DNA of 64,000 bases, taken from Marisa cornuarietis (lineage: Eukaryota > Mollusca > Gastropoda > Architaenioglossa > Ampullariidae). Numbering within the stretch: position 1 is the first letter of the stretch; each line of letters opens with the position of its first letter. Location: positions 124,001-188,000 of the forward strand of contig SMMW01000635.1 of assembly GCA_004794655.1 (NCBI GenBank), given 5' to 3'. The notes under the pieces were generated by a model. That model saw only the letters and a list, made by a program, of their open reading frames with translations, made no database searches and had not been told where the DNA came from. The position numbers and the translations under genes are program-made. This document shows, one piece after another, positions 61,101-64,000 of this stretch.

Positions 61101-63773
61101 AGTGTCAAAAATTACACACCAGAATATTAAATGAAAACAAGAAAAAAAACAAGATAAAAGATGGATTCTCAAGGAACGTAAACTTCATTTTCTTAGAACA
61201 GAAGTGACTTCCCTTATTGTGACAGGTTATGTGGGCTGAGGAGAGAAACTGTTATGCTACATTCCTAAAACAATACAAAGTCTAAGGAAGTCAGCAATGG
61301 TAATAATAAGCATCCCCAAATATAATTTCTTTTCATAGTCATGAGAGAACACTGTGAATTATATAGTTATCGATACCATAAATAGAGTACATCATGATAC
61401 ATCAGTAATGATACCATGAAGTACCTGAGCAGCCTCTCAGTGTCTGCTGGCAGTTCCTTCTCCCAAAGTTCTTCGAACTCTGTCAGCATGTAGGAGGTAG
61501 GTCCCATGACTGCCCTGACCTTTATATGGAAAGTAAGCAAGTGTTAATATTTCATATATGAATGTGCAGTTAAAGAAAGGCTGTTAATATTCTTTCATAA
61601 AGCACAAGAGAAATCATATGGAAAAAGTAATATTTTTAAAGACAATGCACCCAATGTCTGGATCAAGACTGTAAGGTTTTTGTTGAAGAAGGCTACAGAA
61701 TCATGCACCTCTATATAAACAATGAGCTATGCTGCATTGTTGTTATAAAAGAATTTTAAACATGACTACCTTGCCTGTTTGAGTATTTTGAATGTAAATG
61801 CCTTCGTTCTTGCTCAGTGGTATGGTTTTACTAAAAGTAACATAGAAAGGAGAAAAAGTCAAATTATGAGAATAAACTCATGTCTCAATAAAGCAAAACA
61901 CATTTAGAGGCACACACAAATGTGCAATGCTATTGTGTGCATTTGTGTATTATATATATATAGACACACAGAGTCGATTCGGGTTAATTGGACCACATCG
62001 GGATGCCATCATTTTGGTCTTAATAACCAGCTGATCTGATTATAATAACGTGCTCTATGTTACAAGACAGGACGTGCTATATGTAACATATTAAAACGAA
62101 CAAGAATTACTGTTGCTTATGAACTTTGTTCGCTGAAAAATAAATTTACAAACAAATTCTTCAAAATGATACACACGATACTCAGCATGTGAAGCACAAT
62201 AAAAAAAAGAACTTAAAATTCTTCATAATTTTTGACCTGTTGTAGCTCCACATTTCCATCGTCGTTTTCAGTTTTAAACAGCATATCCACATTAATCTCT
62301 AAGACCAAAGTGGGCGACGTGTGGCTTCTTTTTCTTTATCCCTTTCAAATTCTTTGGTCTGATTAAATGGAATTTTGCAAACAATAAGCAAATAATATTA
62401 GGCTTATTTAATAGGATTTGTTTTGGTTCTTTAGGATTCAGTCTGAGTAAGTGGCTGGTCTGATCAACCGGTGGTCCAATTAACCAGATTCGACTGTGTG
62501 TGTATATATATATATATACACATTTTTCTCACAATAATTGTTGCAAGATGGCATTGTATTGTTTGAGAACTGAACTTTCATTTCTTATATCAATTATTAT
62601 ACAGAAAAAAATAGTCTTCAAGAAGGAAATGTTATGAAAAAGGGTTTTGAAAAAAAAACAATGAAGACGATTCATACCTTCTCTTTACGATTTTGACAGA
62701 GGTAGGAGGAATGTATAACAATGGACCCACTATCATCCACCTTTCACCTGATTTTCTTTTTCTGTCTTAAAAATAAAATTAACCATGTGAACGGACAACT
62801 GTGCCATGTAAAGTATATCTAATTAAAATTTATATTTATTGCACTGAAGTTAGCTGAACAGAAAAATGTTCATCACATCATGTATGAAAATAGAACTCAT
62901 CAGTGTTATGCATGTGTATCTATGTTCCTGTAGAGATTGTCTGCTTTTGCATCCCCCTAATTTTTAAACTTACATAATTTTTTAAGAATAAACTGTTACA
63001 AAGAAAATCAAAAGGGTTGCAGAAGGTAAATAGCCTAATCCTTAAAACATTCTTAAAAATGTAAAAAAAATTAGGATCCTCTCATACTTCACAGTTTTCA
63101 TATACCATTAAACATGGCATCTTTAAATTCTTCACAAGCTTGCAACACCATTGACTCATCCTCTGTGAGCAAATAAGCATTTTGAACTCTTCCATCCTCT
63201 AAAATCTCTCCTGAAAAAAAGACATTTAGAAGAGCAGATAACAATTTGACATCATCGTGACATTAGTCAGAATGCATTCCAAGCTCTTTTTCCAATATCT
63301 TTCTGACTATATATAACATAATATAAATGCTGGAGACGTAAAGAATCACTTGGGTGAACCAAAATATAGTAAGAACAACTACTTAGTGTAGAGATTTCAG
63401 GATAATAAATCTATCAATAATAAATACAGAAAAATACTGGTAAAATGCAATATTCAAAACATAAAATGAGAGTTCTGATTAACACAGTGATAACCAGAAA
63501 TGTTTTCACCTCAATCTTTGGCTCTCTTTTTCCTTCACATTTTCCTTCGCTCACTCACTCACTCACTCTCCTGCACACCTATGCATCTGCACTACCTCTG
63601 CTTGCAAGGATAAATAGATGTCAGTACAAACCTGGGTGCAAGAAAAAGCTACACAATCCTTTTCTAAGCTCTCGCCTGCCAAGTATATTTTTGCCATCAG
63701 GCCCAACTGGGTTGATGATGACAGCATACTGGTCCTTTTTAATGACAATCTTTTTGACACGGTTAGATACCAC
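55199..63773 (-). CDS. MVP: Major vault protein (MVP), 3' part
   Basis: Eighteen minus-strand exons: 63773-63632, 63210-63106, 62765-62678, 61830-61770, 61519-61425, 61058-60980, 60799-60743, 60431-60335, 60052-59973, 59603-59544, 58987-58909, 58676-58534, 58008-57908, 57683-57457, 56772-56708, 56227-56147, 55907-55827 and 55312-55199. All junctions keep frame, giving 584 residues and a stop. Segments in order: vault repeats ([65 protein letters not shown]), shoulder domain ([73 protein letters not shown]), cap helix ([35 protein letters not shown]) and cap ring ([27 protein letters not shown]). It builds the cytoplasmic vault ribonucleoprotein shell. Usual length is about 850-900, so roughly the first third lies beyond the right edge. 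Confidence 0.97.
61966..62500. mobile_element. Pogo/Tigger-like MITE in an MVP intron
   Basis: The left end GAGTCGATTCGGGTTAATTG-GACCAC pairs inverted with the right end GTGGTCCAATTAACCAGATT-CGACTGTG. Both sides carry (TA)n tracts, consistent with TA target sites. CAGTCGAAYCYGGTTAATT-type ends recall pogo-superfamily elements. About 530 bp with no transposase reading. Confidence 0.7.
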
Positions 63774-63788
63774 CTGTTACACAACACA

Positions 63789-63866
63789 TGTTGATAATGA
63801 CAGCACACTGGTCCTTTTTAATGACAATCTTTCTGAGACAGTTAAATACCACCTATTAAACAACAT
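63789..63866 (-). pseudogene. Partial tandem duplicate of an MVP exon start
   Basis: About 78 bp repeating 63709-63787 with a few changes. It includes an acceptor-like TTTAATAG/GTGG and the coding stretch (frame [17 protein letters not shown]), but runs into intron sequence (ATGTGTTGTGTAACAG) rather than the rest of the exon, so it has no donor. It lies directly upstream of the real exon acceptor. Confidence 0.75.
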
Positions 63867-64000
63867 GTGCATCTTGTGAAGTTGTTGCAAGTAAGAACTG
63901 TTTGACAGAAGGATTGCACTGTTATGTATAAACTCACATGTTATTGTATGAAAACAAAGATATGAATATGTTTTAATATGAACAATGCACAGTTTACATA

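Overview
The window is animal nuclear DNA. Genes are split by GT-AG introns, the intergenic space is AT-rich, and there are many di- and trinucleotide microsatellites, tRNA-derived SINEs, non-LTR retrotransposon fragments and MITEs. The SINE body types, the L2-like LINE tails (AGCGC...GCGCTATAAA) and the Cys-rich secreted genes suggest a lophotrochozoan, most likely a gastropod mollusc; this is an inference from style, not a database match.

Layout. (1) 1-6459 and 19741-26802 are two direct copies of one segmental duplication, about 19.7 kb apart. (2) The left half (1-41.3 kb) is a cluster of paralogous genes for small secreted proteins: signal peptide, optional EGF-like or Cys-rich exon, a von Willebrand factor D (VWD)-like domain split over three exons, and a terminal C8-like Cys-rich exon. 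Gene A (+, 12538-18371) and gene B (-, 29254-23553) look intact. The left duplicate of gene B and gene C (-, 41.2-37.0 kb) are broken, and further lone C8-like exons lie near 1.3, 21.0 and 51.2 kb. Genes A, B and C share a TATA box, a short non-coding first exon and identical intron phases, so they descend from one ancestor. (3) 31-37 kb and 41.3-51 kb are mostly mobile-element sediment. It includes an L2-like LINE interrupted by a solo LTR that is itself interrupted by a second L2, and a truncated L1-like element inside a foldback element. (4) 55.2 kb to the right edge is the 3' part of the major vault protein gene (MVP, - strand): 18 exons joining in frame through to the stop codon, with the 5' exons beyond the window.

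Working together: MVP builds the cytoplasmic vault particle and has no evident link to the cluster. The VWD/C8 genes appear to be a lineage-expanded family of secreted extracellular proteins. Their repeated duplication, inversion and decay is the most interesting story here. All reading was done by eye; exon edges are inferred from splice consensus plus paralogue agreement.
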